From Sphingobium sp. DEHP117 (GTDB lineage: Bacteria > Pseudomonadota > Alphaproteobacteria > Sphingomonadales > Sphingomonadaceae), in NCBI RefSeq assembly GCF_030867385.1, contig NZ_JAPFBJ010000001.1, forward strand, positions 124,001-188,000: DNA of 64,000 bases, in the 5' to 3' direction. A program made the position numbers and the translations under genes. The notes under the pieces are model-generated. The model was not told the DNA's origin. It saw nothing but the letters and a program-made list of their open reading frames with translations, and made no database searches. Shown piece after piece: positions 28,504 to 37,220 of this stretch (positions are counted from its first letter, which is position 1; every line of letters starts with the position of its first letter).

Positions 28504-28926
28504 CTAGTTCTTGCGATCCAGCGCGACGCCATAGAGCTCCATGCGGTGATCGACGAGGCGGAAACCCAGCTTTTCGGCGATCTGGCGCTGAAGCTGCTCG
28601 AGCTCCGGGTCGACGAACTCGATGACATTACCGGTCTCGACATCGATCAGATGATCGTGATGGGCTTCGGGCGCAGCTTCATAGCGGGCGCGGCCATCGC
28701 CGAAATCGTGTCGCTCCAATATGCCCGCTTCCTCGAACAGGCGCACGGTGCGATACACGGTCGCGATCGAGATGCCGGGGTCTATCGCCGAGGACCGCTC
28801 GTGCAGCCGTTCGACATCGGGATGATCCTCCGCGTCAGACAGCACGCGCGCGATCACACGGCGCTGCTCCGTGATTCGCAGGCCTTTTTCTGCGCAGAGC
28901 GCCTCTATGTCTATCTTGCGCGGCAT
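28504..28926 (-). CDS. fur: Fur-family iron regulator
   Basis: The product is 140 residues from the ATG at 28926 (MPRKIDIEALC); the frame allows an upstream GTG that would add eight residues. It has the winged-helix domain (RITEQRRVIARVL, ATVYRTVRLFEEAGIL) and the metal-binding HHDHLIDVETGNVIEF region. The C-terminal CxxC pairs of enteric Fur are absent, as in many alphaproteobacterial Fur and Irr-like proteins. It represses iron-uptake genes with iron. It lies upstream of miaB in the same direction. Confidence 0.9.
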   Translation of the reverse strand: MPRKIDIEALCAEKGLRITEQRRVIARVLSDAEDHPDVERLHERSSAIDPGISIATVYRTVRLFEEAGILERHDFGDGRARYEAAPEAHHDHLIDVETGNVIEFVDPELEQLQRQIAEKLGFRLVDHRMELYGVALDRKN

Positions 28927-29048
28927 GAAATTTCGAACGGCTTTCGACACTGCAGGTTTGGCGTCAGTCTAGCCAGTCCGCCAGAAATGAAAAGGGAGCT
29001 GAACGAATTTCTCGTCCGCTCCCTGTTCAAACCCGACAGGATTGGCGT

Positions 29049-29471
29049 TTATTTGCCGCCCTTGCCTCCGCGCGACTTGCCGAGGCCGATCTTCTTGGCG
29101 AGCGAACGCCGCTGATCGGCATAATTAGGCGCAACCATCGGATAGTCGGCGGGCAGGCCCCATTTGGCGCGATAGTCATCCGGCGTCATCTTGTAGTGCG
29201 TCATCAGATGGCGCTTCAGCATCTTGAGCTTTTTGCCGTCTTCCAGACAGATGATATAGTCCGGCTTGATCGACGCACGGATGGAAACTGCTGGTTCCGG
29301 CTTCACCTCAGGCACCGGAGCCGGGTTTTCCAGCGACGATAGCGCCGTATGAACATTTTGAATAAGCTGCGGCAGATCGGAAACGGCCACGCTGTTGTTC
29401 GACACATGTGCCGCGACAATGTCGGATGTGAGCGTGATCAGCATTTCACTCTTGGCGGCATTATCGTCCAT
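29049..29471 (-). CDS. MucR/Ros-family zinc-finger regulator
   Basis: This 140-residue protein has the Ros/MucR zinc-finger-like region DYIICLEDGKKLKMLKRHL near residues 70-88 followed by MTHYKMTPDDYRAKWGLP. Family members bind AT-rich DNA and control exopolysaccharide, motility and cell-cycle genes. A basic lysine- and glycine-rich tail ends the protein. It lies between rimI and fur and is separately spaced (109 and 122 bases), so it may have its own promoter. Confidence 0.93.
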   Translation of the reverse strand: MDDNAAKSEMLITLTSDIVAAHVSNNSVAVSDLPQLIQNVHTALSSLENPAPVPEVKPEPAVSIRASIKPDYIICLEDGKKLKMLKRHLMTHYKMTPDDYRAKWGLPADYPMVAPNYADQRRSLAKKIGLGKSRGGKGGK

Positions 29472-29580
29472 GACTATCTCCTTATGTATTGTTGCGACCC
29501 ACTTCAGACAGGATGCGTTGTCCTGTCATTGGGTCCGCCATATAGGATAATTTCCCCCAATGGCAACAGATACTTGGGTC

Positions 29581-30075
29581 TTATAGCGAAAGCCTGTAAC
29601 TGAGTGCATCATAGCAAGTTCCGTCCTTACCCTTATAATAGGACGGACGACGGTGAACCTGCTCGAAACCGGCCCGCCTATAGAAATCGATGGCTCGATT
29701 ATTTTCCCGCACTTCTATGTGCAACACCGTTACCTGCGCTTTTCGTGCCTTAATGACACAGTTTTCAAGTAGTTTGGCGCCAACGCCACGGTCGCGCCAC
29801 TTCGGGTCAACTGCGATAAGCAATAGTTCCGCTTCATCGGCCACGCATCGCATCAGCGCGAAGCCCAGCGTTGCCTGGTCGAGCTGCGCGAGCAAGAGCG
29901 TCACGCCCGGCATGCTCATGAACCCCGCAAGCTGGGAGGCGGTCCATGCTTCGCCATAACGCGGATCGAAAGCGGCAGTCATTACCGCCATAGCGCCCGC
30001 CTCGGCGCGGTGGTCAGGCCGGTCGAACTCCCGGAGGGTCAGCATGTCGCCGATCGGGCTGGCCATCTCAGGCAC
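29581..30075 (-). CDS. rimI: Ribosomal-protein-alanine N-acetyltransferase-like (GNAT)
   Basis: This 164-residue GNAT protein contains the acetyl-CoA loop RDRGVGAKLLENC near residue 90 and a final NNRAIDFYRRAGFEQV stretch, the signature of RimI. Its 5' end overlaps the stop of tsaB by eight bases, the usual tsaB-rimI operon. It would acetylate an N-terminal alanine, classically on ribosomal protein S18. Confidence 0.9.
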   Translation of the reverse strand: MPEMASPIGDMLTLREFDRPDHRAEAGAMAVMTAAFDPRYGEAWTASQLAGFMSMPGVTLLLAQLDQATLGFALMRCVADEAELLLIAVDPKWRDRGVGAKLLENCVIKARKAQVTVLHIEVRENNRAIDFYRRAGFEQVHRRPSYYKGKDGTCYDALSYRLSL

Positions 30076-30715
30076 CAGCCGCGGGGGTGGGAAGGGCCGC
30101 GTCGGCGCCGCGGCCGTAGTGGGCTGTCACTTCTTCGCTCATCGCCGCGCGCGGTAGCGTCAGTGCCGCCCGTGCATCGGGATAGAGAAGGCACGCCTCG
30201 CCCAACCCGCGCGCAGTGACGAGCGTCTGCGCACCTGTTCCATACACTGTCCGTGAATCGGTCGCGGCCGCCAGTTCGGCGATGGGGACGGATGTTGCCG
30301 GGGCGAGCGGCTCCAGCGTGTCTCGCAGGAACTGCTGCCAGAACAACTCGCCATGCCCGCCGGTCAGCGCGATCGACAGGACTTCCTCTTGCGTTTCCAT
30401 CTCTTGCGCCTGCGCGGCTAGCAAGGTCAGGCTGGAGTAGCTCTTGAGATGCGCGCCCCAGGCGAAGGACAGCGCTCGTGCCGCCGCAAGGCCGACGCGG
30501 ATGCCTGTGAAGCTACCCGGCCCGGCATCGACCCAAATCTCCTGCGCCCGGCCTCCGTAAGGCAGGGTGGCAATGGCGGGAACAAGCTTTTCGGCGTGGC
30601 CGCGCCCGGCGATTTCATGATGATGGCCGATAAGCGCGCCATCCTCGAACAGCGCGACCGACAGCGCCTCGCTCGCCGTATCGATTACCAGAAGCCGCCC
30701 AGGATCCGCCCGCAT
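30068..30715 (-). CDS. tsaB: tRNA threonylcarbamoyladenosine biosynthesis protein TsaB
   Basis: This 215-residue protein begins with the actin-like fold segment LLVIDTASEALSVALF and has the ...VDAGPGSFTGIRVGLAAAR stretch typical of TsaB near residue 65. It helps TsaD make t6A37 in tRNA together with TsaE. It overlaps rimI downstream and follows a NifU-like gene after 41 bases. The length is normal for the family. Confidence 0.92.
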   Translation of the reverse strand: MRADPGRLLVIDTASEALSVALFEDGALIGHHHEIAGRGHAEKLVPAIATLPYGGRAQEIWVDAGPGSFTGIRVGLAAARALSFAWGAHLKSYSSLTLLAAQAQEMETQEEVLSIALTGGHGELFWQQFLRDTLEPLAPATSVPIAELAAATDSRTVYGTGAQTLVTARGLGEACLLYPDARAALTLPRAAMSEEVTAHYGRGADAALPTPAAGA

Positions 30716-30756
30716 GCCCGGCGCTTAGCCGCTTCATCCGCCGCCCGCAATGCGGA

Positions 30757-31338
30757 TCAGACGGCGAGGACCTCCGTTACCTCAGGCACATAATGTTTCA
30801 AGAGCTGTTCGATGCCGTTCTTAAGCGTCGCGGTGGAGGAGGGGCAGCCGGAGCACGCCCCCTGCATGCGCAGATACACCTTGCCCTTGTCGAAGCCGCG
30901 ATAGACGATGTCTCCGCCGTCATTGGCGACCGCAGGACGCACACGCGTGTCGATCAGCTCGCGGATCTGTTCCACGATCTCGGCGTCGGCCGGATCGTCG
31001 GCGAAGCCGGTGTCCGCATCATCGGCAGGAATGCTGATGCCCGCGGCGGTGCCTGCGCGGAACAGCGGCATGTCTGCCGAAAAATGGTCAAGCAGGATAG
31101 AAAGTACGTCGGGTTTGGTAGTCACCCAATCCCCGCCGGGCGCAATAGTCACCGAAATGAAGTCCGCGCCGAAGAATACGCCGGTGACATCGCTCAAGGT
31201 GAACAGGGCCTCGGCCAGCGGTGACGCTTCGGCTTCCTCGGCGTCAGCAAAGTCGCGCGTGCCCGCCGGCATCACGGCCCGACCGGGCAGGAACTTCAGC
31301 GTGGCGGGATTGGGCGTTTTTTCGGTTTCTATGAGCAT
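30757..31338 (-). CDS. NifU-family Fe-S scaffold protein (NfuA-like)
   Basis: The product is 193 residues from the ATG at 31338 (MLIETEKTPNPATLKFLP), the standard start for this family; the longer frame upstream is probably not coding. The N-terminal Nfu_N domain is followed by a NifU C-terminal domain with the CSGCPSS (CxxC) cluster-binding motif. It carries and transfers iron-sulfur clusters. Gene order with tsaB is conserved in alphaproteobacteria. Confidence 0.93.
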   Translation of the reverse strand: MLIETEKTPNPATLKFLPGRAVMPAGTRDFADAEEAEASPLAEALFTLSDVTGVFFGADFISVTIAPGGDWVTTKPDVLSILLDHFSADMPLFRAGTAAGISIPADDADTGFADDPADAEIVEQIRELIDTRVRPAVANDGGDIVYRGFDKGKVYLRMQGACSGCPSSTATLKNGIEQLLKHYVPEVTEVLAV

Positions 31339-31637
31339 GAACGCGATGTGGCGATTATGCCTCAGTGATTCAAGCGAAAATGGCTTGGCAAGCGAATAGG
31401 CTTGCTTTGTTGGAGCCGCACCGCCATATGCCGCCCTGCGCGACAACGGGCCAAATGGCCATAATTGCGATTGGCGGCGTGAACGCTCCGGCCTTTTTGA
31501 GGCGACGGAACCGGCCAATACCTCGCGCAAGCTTATTGAGGCTTCCCAATTCACGCGGGTCGTTTCGGACACCCGCCTAGCGTGTGCGCCCTGTGAAGAG
31601 GCGCGTGCGCTACGCTCAATATTGTGAGTATTATACT
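31339..31637. promoter_or_regulatory. Divergent intergenic region between nifU-like and DEAD-box genes
   Basis: About 300 bases separate the divergent starts. Frames reading into it look like non-coding extensions. I see no RNA gene or strong palindrome, and assign it as the promoter region of both genes by position only. Confidence 0.35.
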
Positions 31638-32966
31638 ATGGAATTCAAGGACTTCGGCCTCGCAGAGCCGATCATGAAGGCGCTTGGCGCCAAGAATTAT
31701 TCTGTTCCCACCCCGATCCAGCAACAGGCGATCCCGACTGTGTTGTCGGGCAGGGATCTGTGCGGCATCGCGCAGACCGGAACCGGCAAGACGGCGGCAT
31801 TTGCGCTGCCGACGCTGGACCGGCTCTCGCGCGTGGCAAAGCATACGCCGCCGCTCACCTGCCGCGTGCTGGTGCTCTCTCCCACACGCGAACTCGCCGC
31901 GCAGATCGCCCAAAGCTTTCGCGACTACGCCCGCTTCATGCGCTTGAACGTTGCGACGGTGTTCGGCGGCGTGCCGATCCACAAGCAGATCCGGCAACTC
32001 AGCCAGGGCGTGGATGTGCTGGTGGCGACGCCGGGCCGCCTGCTCGATATCCTGTCGCAGAAGGCGTTTCATTTGAAGGGCGTCGAAGTGCTGGTGCTCG
32101 ACGAGGCCGACCAGATGATGGACATGGGCTTCATCCATCCGGTGAAGCAGATCGTCTCGTTCGTGCCAAAAGAGCGGCAGACCCTGTTCTTTTCCGCCAC
32201 CATGCCCAAGGAAATCGCGGCGCTGGCGAAGCAGTTCCTGAACGATCCCGCCACGGTCTCGGTCGCGCCGCCTGCCACCACGGCGGAGCGGATCGTCCAG
32301 CGTGCCTATCATGTCAACCAGGGTGAGAAGCAGGCGCTGCTCACCCATATCCTCCGCAGCGAGGAAATCGACCGCGCGCTGATCTTCACCCGCACCAAAT
32401 ATGGCGCGGACAAGGTGGTGCGGGCGCTCGCTGGGGCGGGCATCAACGCGGTGGCGATCCACGGTGACAAGTCGCAGGGCCAGCGCACTGCCGCGTTGCA
32501 GGCGTTCCGCGCCGGGCAGGTCAAGCTGCTGGTGGCGACGGACATTGCGGCGCGCGGGATCGACGTGTCTGGCCTCAGCCATGTCATCAATTTCGAGATC
32601 CCGAACAACCCGGATCAATATGTCCACCGCATCGGCCGCACCGCGCGCGCCGGAGCGGATGGCATCGCGATCAGCCTCGTCTCGGATGACGAGCGGTCTT
32701 ACCTGAAGGCGATCGAGCGGCTTACGCGGACCCAGAGCGAGGTCGTTCCTCTGCCCGCAGGCATGGCGGAGCTGGTGCGCAATCTGCCCAAGCCTGCGCC
32801 CCGCAAGAATGCGGATGCTCGCCCGCCGCGCCCGCAGCAGGTGCGCGAGAAGCAGCCGCGCCAGCACCGCGAACGTGGAGAGCAGGGCGAGGGCGCCCGG
32901 CCGTTCCGCCCCCGCCGCAGGAAGAGCGTTGGCGCCTACAAGGGCGCGGTTCAACGGGTAGGGTAA
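31638..32966 (+). CDS. DEAD-box RNA helicase (RhlE-like)
   Basis: The product is 442 residues from the ATG at 31638, which gives the usual Q-motif start MEFKDFGLAEPIMKALG. Motif I is AQTGTGKT, the DEAD motif reads VLDEADQMMDMG, motif III is SAT and motif VI HRIGRTARAG. A basic Arg/Pro/Gln-rich tail follows from about residue 395, probably for RNA or ribonucleoprotein binding. It unwinds short RNA duplexes in ribosome assembly or cold adaptation. Confidence 0.94.
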   Translation: MEFKDFGLAEPIMKALGAKNYSVPTPIQQQAIPTVLSGRDLCGIAQTGTGKTAAFALPTLDRLSRVAKHTPPLTCRVLVLSPTRELAAQIAQSFRDYARFMRLNVATVFGGVPIHKQIRQLSQGVDVLVATPGRLLDILSQKAFHLKGVEVLVLDEADQMMDMGFIHPVKQIVSFVPKERQTLFFSATMPKEIAALAKQFLNDPATVSVAPPATTAERIVQRAYHVNQGEKQALLTHILRSEEIDRALIFTRTKYGADKVVRALAGAGINAVAIHGDKSQGQRTAALQAFRAGQVKLLVATDIAARGIDVSGLSHVINFEIPNNPDQYVHRIGRTARAGADGIAISLVSDDERSYLKAIERLTRTQSEVVPLPAGMAELVRNLPKPAPRKNADARPPRPQQVREKQPRQHRERGEQGEGARPFRPRRRKSVGAYKGAVQRVG

Positions 32967-32977
32967 ACATCTGAAAT

Positions 32978-33000
32978 AAATTCGCCTGAGAGGCGAATTT
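32978..33000 (+). terminator. Hairpin after the helicase gene, possible terminator
   Basis: AAATTCGCCT (32978-32987) and AGGCGAATTT (32991-33000) form a perfect 10-bp stem with a GAG loop, 12 bases after the helicase stop. The stem ends in TTT but is followed by ATATGG rather than a long T run, so factor-independent termination is only a possibility. Confidence 0.5.
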
Positions 33001-33007
33001 ATATGGC

Positions 33008-33084
33008 GGTACCGGCCCGCTCCCCCTCCCAACCTCCCGACAGGGTATCTTATGGGAGGTTGGGAGGGGGAGCGGGCTGGTGCC
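33008..33084. repeat. Long perfect inverted repeat (23-bp arms)
   Basis: The 23-base sequence at 33016-33038 (CCCGCTCC...CCTCCC) is the exact reverse complement of 33054-33076, with a 15-base loop, and pairing extends on both sides with two mismatches to 33008 and 33084. As DNA or RNA this is a very stable hairpin. It lies between the helicase terminator-like hairpin and the M16 peptidase gene and resembles the dispersed pyrimidine/purine palindromes seen between genes in sphingomonads. Confidence 0.8.
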
Positions 33085-33090
33085 GAAATA

Positions 33091-33117
33091 CGAAATTGCC
33101 CATCGGGGCAAATTTCG
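33091..33117. repeat. Short inverted repeat upstream of the M16 peptidase
   Basis: CGAAATTGCCC and GGGCAAATTTCG pair across a four-base loop with one bulged base. It is the third hairpin in 140 bases and may terminate transcription or act as an operator. No further evidence is available. Confidence 0.4.
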
Positions 33118-33167
33118 GAGAATATTGTCAGTAGCGGTTCAGTAATTCGTCGTTATGACGGGAGGTG

Positions 33168-36077
33168 ATGACCCATCGCTTCCCGTCGCGCGCCCTCGTT
33201 TTCTCCCTTGCGGCGCTATCGCTGATCGCGGGGCATGGCGATGTGCTCGCCCGCGCTCCGGCGAAGCCTGCCAAGGCGGCAGCGGCGGCGGTCTCGCCCA
33301 CGCCCGCGCGGCCATGGCTTTACGAAAATAGCGACGTTCCGGTCGACAGCGCATGGCTGTTCGGCACGCTACCCAATGGCCTGCGCTATGCCGTACGCCG
33401 CAACAGCGTGCCGCCGGGCCTGCTCTCTATCCGCGTGCGTGTCGATGCCGGGTCGCTGCATGAACGGCCTGAGGAATCCGGCTATGCGCATTTCATCGAG
33501 CATCTGACGTTTCGTGGGTCCAAATTTGTGCCCGACGGTGAGTCGAAGCGCATCTGGCAGCGGCTTGGCGTTACCTTCGGATCAGACAGCAACGCGCAGA
33601 CCACGCCGACGGCCACCACCTACGCGCTGGATCTGCCCGACGCTTCTTCGGGCGGGTTGGAAGAAAGTGTCAAGATCCTCGCCGGGATGATGAGCGATCC
33701 CAACATCATCCCCGCCGCCGTGGAGGCGGAGCGGGCGGTCGTGCTCGCCGAGATGCGCGAACGGCAGAGCGCGGGATCACGGGCGCAAGACGCTGCGCGT
33801 GCCCTTTTCTTTGCGGGGCAGCCGCTCGGTAGCCACGCACCCATTGGCACCACCAAGAGTCTCAACGCAGCAACCGCAGAGAGCCTGCGCGCCTTTCACG
33901 ATCGCTGGTATCGCCCGGAAAATGTGGTGATAGCCGTGTCTGGCGATGCCGACCCGAAGGCGATCGAGGCGCTGATCCGCGAATATTTCTCTGGCTGGAA
34001 GGCGGATGACGCAACCATGCCCGCGTCCGATTTCGGCAGGCCGAACCCTGCTGCGCCGGCAAGCGCCGTGGTGGTGCAGCCCGGTGCGCCGGTTTCCCTG
34101 TCGCTCGCTTGGCTCCGGCCTTGGGAGCCTAAGGCCGACACCATTGCCTACAACCAGCACAAGCTGAGCGACACGGTCGCGATCCAGATGATCAACCGGC
34201 GGCTGGAGGAAGCCGCCCGCCGCCCGGGTTCCGCCTTCCTGCAGGCGAGCATCGACACGGACGACACCAGCCGCTCCACCAATGCCACCTATGTCAGCGT
34301 CGTTCCATCCGCCAAGGGGTGGGAAGCTGCGCTGCGCGATGTTCGCGCGATCATCGAGGACGCGAAGGCAGATCCTCCGAGCGAGACCGAGATCGAGCGC
34401 GAATATCGTGCGTTCGAGACCGCGCTCGCCATCGATGTGGAGAATCGCGACACCGAGGCGAGCGCGACCCAGGCGGGCAACATCGTCGCCGCTGTCGATA
34501 TCCGCGAGACGACGGTAACGCCGCAGGCCGCGCTCGATATCTACCGCTCGGCCCGGCCCTTGATGACGCCCGCATACATGCTCGATGCGACGCGGCGTAT
34601 GTTCAGCGCCGACGCGGTGCGCGCCTTGCTGGTGCTGCCCCAGAGCGAGGCGGGGGCGCAGGCGCGGCTGGATGCCGCGATGAAGGAGCAGATCGCCGCC
34701 GCGAAAGGCGCGCGCATTACCGGCAAGATCATTACCATGGCCGATCTGCCTGCCCTGCCGCCGCCCGGCAAGGTCGTTTCCCGCAGACCCGCCGGGGTGC
34801 TGGATATGGAGTCCATTACCTTCGCGAACGGCGTCCGCCTGACGTTGTTTGCCAATAATGGCGAGAGCGGCAAGGTGCGCGTCAATGTGCGCTTCGGCCA
34901 TGGGTTGCTTGCCCTGTCGCCGCGTAAGGAACAGCCAACCTGGGCGGCGGGCTATGTGCTCGGCGCGAACGGCATCGGTACATTGGGCCAGCGCGAGCTG
35001 GATGAGCTGACCAACGCCCGCAGGCTGGGCTTCGACTTTGGCATAGACGAGGACGCGTTCGAGATGTCGGCGCTTACCCGCCCGGCCGATTACAAGGATC
35101 AGCTGAGGCTGTTCGCGGCGAAACTCTATGCGCCGGGCTGGGACCCCGCGCCGGTCGAGCGGGCGAAGGCAGGGATGCTTGCCGCCTATGACAGCGCGTC
35201 CGCCACACCGGGCGGCGTGCTCGGGCAGGAGCTTGGCTGGCTGTTGCGCCGGAAGGACGCGCGCTATCGGGTGCCGGACAAGGCCGAGATCGCCGCGCTC
35301 ACGCCCGCGCAGTTCCGCGCCTTCTGGGAGCCGATATTGGCGTCTGGCCCCATCGAGGTGCAGATCTTCGGCGATGTGAAGGCTGACGAGGCGATCGATG
35401 CGGTGGCACAGACCTTTGGGGCGCTGCCTGCCCGGGCGGACATGCCTGTCAAGCGCAAAGCCCGGAAAGTGCGGTTCCCTGCGCACAATGCCAAGCCGCT
35501 GGTCCTCAACCACACGGGCGAGGCCGATCAGGCGGCTGCGGTCATTGCCTGGCCTACAGGCGCCGGGCTGGCGGGCGTGCGTGAGGGGCGGCAGCTCGAC
35601 ATCTTGGCGCAGATCATCAACGACCGCCTGTTCGAGCGACTGCGTGCAGCCGAGGGGGTTGCCTATTCCCCCAGCGCGCAATCCGACTGGCCCTTAAGCT
35701 TTGACCGGGGCAGAGGCTATCTTCTCGCGATGAGCCAGTTGAAACCGGGGAGCACCGACTATTTCTTCTCGCTGGTGCGTGAAATCGCGGCGGATCTTGC
35801 CGCCCACCCGGTGAGTGCCGACGAGCTTCAGCGTGTGCTCGCGCCCTTGCGCCAGCAGCTGTCACGCGCCAGCACCGGCAATGCCTTCTGGATGGATCAG
35901 ATGGAAGGCGCGGCCTACGACAGCCGCCGGGTGACGGCGCTGTCCACTCTCGGGCGAGACATGCTCAGCGTCTCTCCCGAGCAGTTGCGGCTGTTGGCCG
36001 CGAAGTATCTCGTCGATGCCAAAAGCTATTCGGTCGTGGTATTGCCGACCGGAGATGAGGGTCGGCGTCGTCCCTGA
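33168..36077 (+). CDS. M16 family metallopeptidase, two-domain secreted form
   Basis: This roughly 969-residue protein starts with a signal-like sequence (MTHRFPSRALVFSLAALS) and has the inverted zinc motif HFIEH at residues 108-112 (HxxEH) with a downstream Glu region. M16 proteins of this length contain several homologous domains, of which only the first is catalytic. It likely degrades peptides in the periplasm. The best ribosome binding site, GGGAGG, lies unusually close to the ATG at 33168; the preceding GTG at 33165 is an alternative start. It stands alone, convergent with dgoD. Confidence 0.92.
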   Translation: MTHRFPSRALVFSLAALSLIAGHGDVLARAPAKPAKAAAAAVSPTPARPWLYENSDVPVDSAWLFGTLPNGLRYAVRRNSVPPGLLSIRVRVDAGSLHERPEESGYAHFIEHLTFRGSKFVPDGESKRIWQRLGVTFGSDSNAQTTPTATTYALDLPDASSGGLEESVKILAGMMSDPNIIPAAVEAERAVVLAEMRERQSAGSRAQDAARALFFAGQPLGSHAPIGTTKSLNAATAESLRAFHDRWYRPENVVIAVSGDADPKAIEALIREYFSGWKADDATMPASDFGRPNPAAPASAVVVQPGAPVSLSLAWLRPWEPKADTIAYNQHKLSDTVAIQMINRRLEEAARRPGSAFLQASIDTDDTSRSTNATYVSVVPSAKGWEAALRDVRAIIEDAKADPPSETEIEREYRAFETALAIDVENRDTEASATQAGNIVAAVDIRETTVTPQAALDIYRSARPLMTPAYMLDATRRMFSADAVRALLVLPQSEAGAQARLDAAMKEQIAAAKGARITGKIITMADLPALPPPGKVVSRRPAGVLDMESITFANGVRLTLFANNGESGKVRVNVRFGHGLLALSPRKEQPTWAAGYVLGANGIGTLGQRELDELTNARRLGFDFGIDEDAFEMSALTRPADYKDQLRLFAAKLYAPGWDPAPVERAKAGMLAAYDSASATPGGVLGQELGWLLRRKDARYRVPDKAEIAALTPAQFRAFWEPILASGPIEVQIFGDVKADEAIDAVAQTFGALPARADMPVKRKARKVRFPAHNAKPLVLNHTGEADQAAAVIAWPTGAGLAGVREGRQLDILAQIINDRLFERLRAAEGVAYSPSAQSDWPLSFDRGRGYLLAMSQLKPGSTDYFFSLVREIAADLAAHPVSADELQRVLAPLRQQLSRASTGNAFWMDQMEGAAYDSRRVTALSTLGRDMLSVSPEQLRLLAAKYLVDAKSYSVVVLPTGDEGRRRP

Positions 36078-36080
36078 AAA

Positions 36081-37220
36081 TCACCACTCCGCGAAGCTGC
36101 CGTCTCGATAGCGCCACACCGGGTTGCGCCAGCGGTGCGGGTCGCGATGCGCCTCGCGCACGGCCGCTTCGTCTATGCCGACCCCGAGGCCATTGCCCTG
36201 GGGGATCGGCAGAAAGCCGTCTGCAGGAGTCAGAACCTCCGGGTTGGTGACGAAGCTGGTGAGGTCGTGCCCGACATTGTAATGAATGCCGAGCGACATC
36301 TCCTGCAGCACGACATTGGGCGCGGTTGCCGCGAGCTGCAGGCAGGAAGCCAGGGCTAGCGGGCCGAGCGGACAGTGCGGCGCCACCGCCACATCGAAGG
36401 TTTCGGCCATCGCCGCGATCCTGCGGCATTCGCTGATGCCTCCCGCATGACTAAGGTCAGGCTGAATGATGTCGACCGCGCCCGAGCTCAGGAACGGTTT
36501 GAAATCCCAGCGCGAATATAGCCTCTCGCCCAGCGCGATCGGTGTGCTGACGAGGCGGCTGATCTGCGCAATGCCTTCCGGGTTTTCGGACAGCAGCGGT
36601 TCCTCGATAAAGAGCAAGCCCAGCGGCTCCAACAGCTTTGCCAGCTGTTTTGCCATCGGCTTGTGGACCCGGCCGTGGAAATCGAGCCCCACGTCCATCC
36701 CCTCGGCCTGCGCCGCCTGTACACGCTTCGCCACATCGTCAAGCAGCTTGGGCGTGCCGAGAAAATCCAGCTCGGCGGTGGCGTTCATCTTTATAGCGGA
36801 AAAACCCTGCGCGCGTCGGCCTGCGGCGGCTTCGCCGATCTCGTGCGGCTTGTCGCCGCCGATCCACGCATAGGCGCGCACCTTGTCTCGTACCTTGCCG
36901 CCCAGCATCTGCCAGACGGGGAGGCCGAGTGCCTTGCCCTTCAGATCCCACAAGGCCTGATCAAGGCCGGAGAGCGCACTCATCAGCACCGGCCCACCGC
37001 GATAAAAGCCGCCCCGATAGCAAATCTGCCAGATGTCCTCGATGGCGAAGGCGTCATGGCCGATGAAGCGATCCCGGATCGCCTCGAAGGCGCCAGCCAC
37101 CGCCTCGGCATGGCCTTCAAGGCTCGCCTCGCCCCAGCCGACCGCGCCGTCGCCCGCCTCGACGCGGACGAACAGCCAGCGGGGCGGCACCATGAAGGTT
37201 TCGATCCGCTGGATTTTCAT
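36081..37220 (-). CDS. dgoD: D-galactonate dehydratase
   Basis: This 379-residue enolase-superfamily enzyme starts MKIQRIETFMVPPRWLF; the start overlaps the stop of the preceding glycosidase by four bases. The metal and base residues appear as GLDFHGRVHKP, LFIEEPLL and the ALGERLYSRW stretch, as in galactonate dehydratase. It converts D-galactonate to 2-dehydro-3-deoxy-D-galactonate. It is encoded with lactonase and glycosidase in one operon, opposite to kinase, aldolase and dehydrogenase, which together make a full galactose oxidation route. Confidence 0.93.
   Translation of the reverse strand: MKIQRIETFMVPPRWLFVRVEAGDGAVGWGEASLEGHAEAVAGAFEAIRDRFIGHDAFAIEDIWQICYRGGFYRGGPVLMSALSGLDQALWDLKGKALGLPVWQMLGGKVRDKVRAYAWIGGDKPHEIGEAAAGRRAQGFSAIKMNATAELDFLGTPKLLDDVAKRVQAAQAEGMDVGLDFHGRVHKPMAKQLAKLLEPLGLLFIEEPLLSENPEGIAQISRLVSTPIALGERLYSRWDFKPFLSSGAVDIIQPDLSHAGGISECRRIAAMAETFDVAVAPHCPLGPLALASCLQLAATAPNVVLQEMSLGIHYNVGHDLTSFVTNPEVLTPADGFLPIPQGNGLGVGIDEAAVREAHRDPHRWRNPVWRYRDGSFAEW

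Noticed and set aside
27604..29115. Plus-strand frame of about 500 codons opposite miaB and fur
   Set aside because: It spans two well supported genes and the gap between them, and shows no recognisable domain.
31551..33032. Long minus-strand open frame opposite the DEAD-box helicase
   Set aside because: It is the complement of an intact helicase with all motifs; no family pattern is seen in the opposite translation.
33777..35681. Very long minus-strand open frame (634 codons) opposite the M16 peptidase
   Set aside because: It lies entirely opposite a clear M16 gene with an HxxEH motif. Its translation is rich in Arg, His and Gly, as expected for the complement of a GC-rich gene.
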